Shown here in pieces: positions 60,358 to 64,000 of a DNA stretch of 64,000 nucleotides. The stretch lies in contig JALJCO010012862.1 of NCBI GenBank assembly GCA_023101725.1, positions 62,001-126,000 of the forward strand, given 5' to 3'. The position numbers and the translations under genes are program-made. A model generated the notes under the pieces. That model saw only the letters and a program-made list of their open reading frames with translations. It made no database searches and was not told the origin of the DNA. Each line of letters opens with the position of its first letter. Position 1 is the stretch's first letter. This DNA is from Atherinomorus stipes (Eukaryota; Chordata; Actinopteri; Atheriniformes; Atherinidae).

Positions 60358-61405
60358 TACCGCATTTTCCTGAGTATAAGTCGCATCAGTCAAAAAATGC
60401 ATCATAATCAGGAAAAAACATAGATTAAGTCGCACTGGATTATAAGTTGTATTTATTTATTTAAAATGGGGTGATTTTCTCATTTTTCATATCCTTCTTG
60501 TTACCAAGGTTATTATAGTTAACTAAAACTAACGATAAAACTAAAATTAAGAAAAAACATTTCAGTTAACTAAAGTAAAAATAAAAACGACAGTTTTTAA
60601 CAAAACGATAGCTAACTGAAACTGTATCGTGTCTTCACAAAACTAACTAAAACTAACTAAAATTATTGCAGAAACATCCTTAGTTTTAGTCTTTGTAAAT
60701 TAATATAATATAGCCTTTTGGGTCGATTTAAATCTATTTCTATTTAACCTTTTTACTTTGGTCTACTGGTTTTACTCCAAGTGACTTTCTGATGATTTTG
60801 AATGTCACACCAGACAAACACCTATAATTTACTGAAAAGAAAACCCCAAAAAACTAAAACCAACACTGAAACAAATAAAAACTAAACTAAAACTAAACAT
60901 TTTCCAAAAATAGAAACTAATAATACTAGCAAATTTGCTAAAAAACTAACTAAACTAGCTGAATTGAAAAACCAAAAGTCAAAACGAAATAAAAACTATT
61001 CAAAACTATTATCCTTGCTTGTTACTGCTAAAAATGACCCGATCAGTCCAATTCCAAAGTTAATGCCTGTAAATGATCATATACATCAAAACTAAGAAGG
61101 ATAAACATGTTTTTTGAGGATTTGTTCCACAATACAGGCAGTACAGTCCAAAATAATCTCCTTTCACTGAGATGAGGCTGTTTTGGGATTTTTGCCCTTG
61201 AGAGAATATAGTTGTCACAAGCCTAGGCGTCCTCTTCTGATTAGAAGGTTATTTTCTCCTTGGCTCATGTCATTTAATATGAATTGAGACTTATAAATAT
61301 GCCAAGTTTGATACATTTTAGATATATAAGTTGCATTGGACTATACGTTGCAGAAGCTGCTAAACTATGAAAAAAAGTGCGACTTATAATCTGGAAAATA
61401 CGGTA
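60358..61405. mobile_element. DNA element with TACCGTATTTTCC ends hosting a hAT MITE
   Basis: Left TACCGCATTTTCCTGAGTAT AAGTCGC, right inverted TACCGTATTTTCCAGATTAT AAGTCGC. It is interrupted by the hAT-type MITE at 60505-61017. Confidence 0.75.
60505..61017. mobile_element. hAT-type MITE (CAAGGTTATTATAG family) with perfect 8-bp duplication
   Basis: Ends CAAGGTTATTATAGTT and, inverted, CAAGGATAATAGTTTT, flanked by CTTGTTAC at 60497-60504 and 61018-61025. The interior is full of AACTAAAACTAA motifs, no coding capacity. Confidence 0.9.
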
Positions 61406-62749
61406 ATTCAGTTTGAGGTCATTGCAGGATTGGAGCCGATCCCAGCTGACATCAAGCGAGAGGCAGGGTACATCCCAGATGGCGACAAACAACCATGCAT
61501 GCTCATATTTGCTCCTATGGTCAATTCAGAATTGGCAATTAATTTAACGTGCGTGTTTTTGGACTGAGCCCAGAAAACTTCACATGGGTCCGCATGATGA
61601 AAGCAACATGCTGTGTGTAAAATTGTTGTGTCATATCGGCAACAGGTGACATATCGGCGAAGGAGCAGCTGCTTAAGAGTCAAAATGACTGTAATGTTGT
61701 CTGTGATGAGATGTAGGTTAACAGCATTTAACCCACATATAATCACCATCAGATTCCCTGAACTGGCCAGCCTGGTAGGTCATGTGATAATAACCAGCGG
61801 TATTTTGGCTGTAACCCTAGCTGGCGTTGTGGGGGTTAACATTAGAACAACTGTTTGGAGTGGCACGACGCCAGCCAGCGCGCTGAAAGGTCACCAGGAT
61901 TTTACTGACCCTGTGTGAACTCTGAGACGCACCCTGCTGCTGACTAGTACCTGTCTGTTTTCTATGTTTTGATGTTTTACTGGTGGAGCGACTTATGTGG
62001 GGTTGCAGGTGTGAAAAGGAGGATGTGTGAAGTCCAGGAAAAACAATGGAAAGTGTGCGTGCGTGTTTGGGTGTTGAGATCTGGGGGGGGGGGGGGGATT
62101 ATGGTACACGAGCCACCACACAATGCACAGTTTGGATTTCAAGGTGTTTCCTGGTGCCACTCGCCACTTCTGTGAAAGAGGGATGATGTGCATAGTGTGG
62201 AGGGAGAGGTTCAGCGGTGAGACGTGGTCGGTATTTATAGCTGGTGTTAGACCGAGTGATATGGTGATGAAAGCTGGACTACAACCCCGATCATCTGCCC
62301 GTGCTGTCGCCTGCCGAGTCCTGCCCTGTGTTGGTGTGTATTTCAGTGCATCTACGAGGGCTGGGTGTGTCCACACGGTGTCTCCTCTGAACTGTGAAGT
62401 GAGATTTAGACTTTAGATTTGTCACATGTGCAGTGAACAAGCAAAATTAAATACAGCTTTTACAAAAGAGAAAATTAAGTCTTTTTTTCAGTTTCTTAAA
62501 AGGTCCTTGTTGGCTTTAAATCATCTTCATGGTTGATTAGAAATAAACAAATGTTGCACGCTTCAGCTAACTTGTCCTGCCAGACTCTGTTAACTATTTA
62601 AATCTTAAAGCCTCTTTGCATTCAGCATGATGGTGTGTTTAAAGCATGTTACCTCATTTCCATGAGATTCTCAGACCATGATGGGAACTTGTAAAAACCC
62701 TTGTGTTTTGGCATTTTAGTTAGATAAACATATTGTTTTTGTGGCTACA

Positions 62750-63100
62750 TGTTGTCCATCCATCCATCCATTGCTTATCCAACTTTGGGCTGCAGCTTAA
62801 GCAGAGTCCCAGACTTTCCTTTTCCTGGCTACTTCTTCCAGCCCATCCGGAGGAGTCCTGAGGCCTTCCCAGAGCATCTGAGAAACAGCATCCCTCTGCT
62901 GTGTCCTCAGTCTTCCTCCTCCAGGTGTGACATGCCTGGAACACCTCATCAGGAAGGTGCAACGGAGGCGTCCTAACGAGATGCTTGAACCGCCTCATCT
63001 GGCTCCTCTGGATGTGGAGGAGCAGCAGCTCTACTCTGAGCCTCTCCTGGATGACCGAGCTCCTCACCGCATCTCTACGGGAGGACCCAGACTAGGACTG
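62750..63100 (+). mobile_element. LINE-derived tail repeat
   Basis: (CCAT)n, then CTTCTTCCAGCCCATCCGGA GG, GAACACCTCATCAGGAAGG and GACCGAGCTCCTCACCGCAT, a string widely repeated in teleosts beside LINE 3' ends. No intact frame. Confidence 0.5.
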
Positions 63101-63232
63101 GGCTGCTCGAATATCAGGATGATTTTGGTTTATTTTTCAGTTACACCAAGGATTTGTTCAGCTTTTCTCTCCCTGACGAAAAACCCTGTTATTAATATTA
63201 ACGTAAAATGTTCAAATTGTAAATAAATATAG

Positions 63233-63950
63233 TAGGGATGCACGATATTGGAATTTTGGCCGATATCTGATATACCGATAATTTAAAACTCATGTGGCTG
63301 ATAACCGATATCGATACTGATACCGATATCAAAGCTGAAAAAAGAATAAGCAGTCATTGCAAATAGCAGTTTTGAAATCCGTTTCCGACACTTTGAAAAA
63401 TAGGGGTGGGAAAAAATATCAATACACTGAAATATCACGATATTTTCATATGCCAATATCAAATCGATATTTAAAAACACGGTATCTTTCTATTTTACTT
63501 AGAAAATCTTGTGAGATTTCATCGTTTTGTAAAAAAATTTGTGAATTCTTACGAGATTTTTGAATGTCAATATATCAGCATATATAAATATCGCAAAATT
63601 TTTGTGAATTCCTGTGAGATTTTGTAACAGAACAATGAAATTTGTGAAATTTCGATAGTAAAATAGATACCGCGTTTTTAAATGTCAGTATGATATCAGT
63701 ATATGAAAATATTGTGATATTTCAGTGTATCGATATATTTTTTCCCACCTCCAGTCTTTAAAAGTTCTAAAGTCTGTAATAAAGAAGTTTTTGAAGAAGA
63801 AGAAGAAGCCTTTTTTTTTTTTTTTCTTTTGACTTTAGAAACAGCGGGCTGATCGGTTAAATATCGGTGGGGTGGCCAGTGTCCGTTACTCAGTTTTAGG
63901 GCCGATATCGGCCGATACCGATAGGGGGCCGATTATACCGTGCATCCCTA
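63233..63950. mobile_element. hAT-type composite MITE, copy 2, perfect 8-bp duplication
   Basis: Starts TAGGGATGCACGATATTGG and, inverted from the right, TAGGGATGCACGGTATAATC. Flanked by AAATATAG at 63225-63232 and 63951-63958. Carries the same inner MITE (about 63403-63755) at the same place as copy 1. Confidence 0.92.
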
Positions 63951-64000
63951 AAATATAGGCTACAAGTATCTAATTTACAGCTGTTTTGCAATGTATAAAA

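Larger units (their letters stand above)
57295..64000 (+). other. gnptab intron 7 (continues past window)
   Basis: No further gnptab exon found. Holds nested hAT-type elements (58841-59684; 60358-61405), a LINE tail (62750-63100), a hAT composite (63233-63950) and low-complexity runs (T at 59768-59797, G at 62084-62097). The rest shows nothing recognisable. Confidence 0.6.

Noticed and set aside
57295..64000. Further gnptab exons
   Set aside because: Looked for the next conserved segment after the exon ending at 57294 (LYSEASVALL-like) and did not find it; the intron appears to run past the edge.

Overview
The window is vertebrate nuclear DNA, almost certainly from a teleost fish. Multi-exon genes with GT-AG introns encode proteins close to vertebrate DEF6, WASHC3, DRAM1 and GNPTAB. 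The non-coding DNA is AT-rich and packed with fish-type DNA transposons: Tc1/mariner, hAT and piggyBac-like elements, many MITEs, decayed LINE ends and SINE-like pieces. I cannot name the species. No tRNA, rRNA or CRISPR array was found.

Layout, left to right. (1) 388-8847, minus: first eight coding exons of a def6-like gene of the SWAP-70/DEF6 family; the 3' end lies beyond the left edge. (2) 12950-14038, minus: an intronless tetraspanin of TSPAN6/7 type with a long extra N-terminus. (3) 20414-26362, minus: exons for a TINF2 (TIN2)-like N-terminal domain, an acidic linker, then exons with 14 C2H2 zinc fingers. These are either one fusion gene or two neighbours, and two one-base homopolymer indels break the expected frame. 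(4) 26678-32371, plus: complete washc3, starting about 315 bp from gene 3 across a shared divergent promoter. (5) 37759-42557, minus: complete dram1, with one GC-AG intron. (6) 50246-57294, plus: first seven coding exons of gnptab, the rest beyond the right edge.

As I recall the human map, washc3-dram1-gnptab keep the order and orientations of human 12q23 (tail-to-tail, then head-to-head). All three act in the endolysosomal system: the WASH complex on endosomes, a lysosomal autophagy membrane protein, and the enzyme that starts the mannose-6-phosphate tag. The genes to the left do not belong to that human block.

The rest is mostly transposon-derived. Several insertions can be read base by base from target-site duplications: 8-bp duplications around hAT-type MITEs at 27.8, 31.2, 38.2, 60.5 and 63.2 kb, TTAA sites around other elements at 14.9, 16.6, 33.7 and 49.0 kb, and TA sites around Tc1-type elements at 19.1 and 47.3 kb. 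Nested insertions occur at 12.0, 38.1, 59.0 and 60.4 kb. One hAT composite with the same inner element recurs three times.
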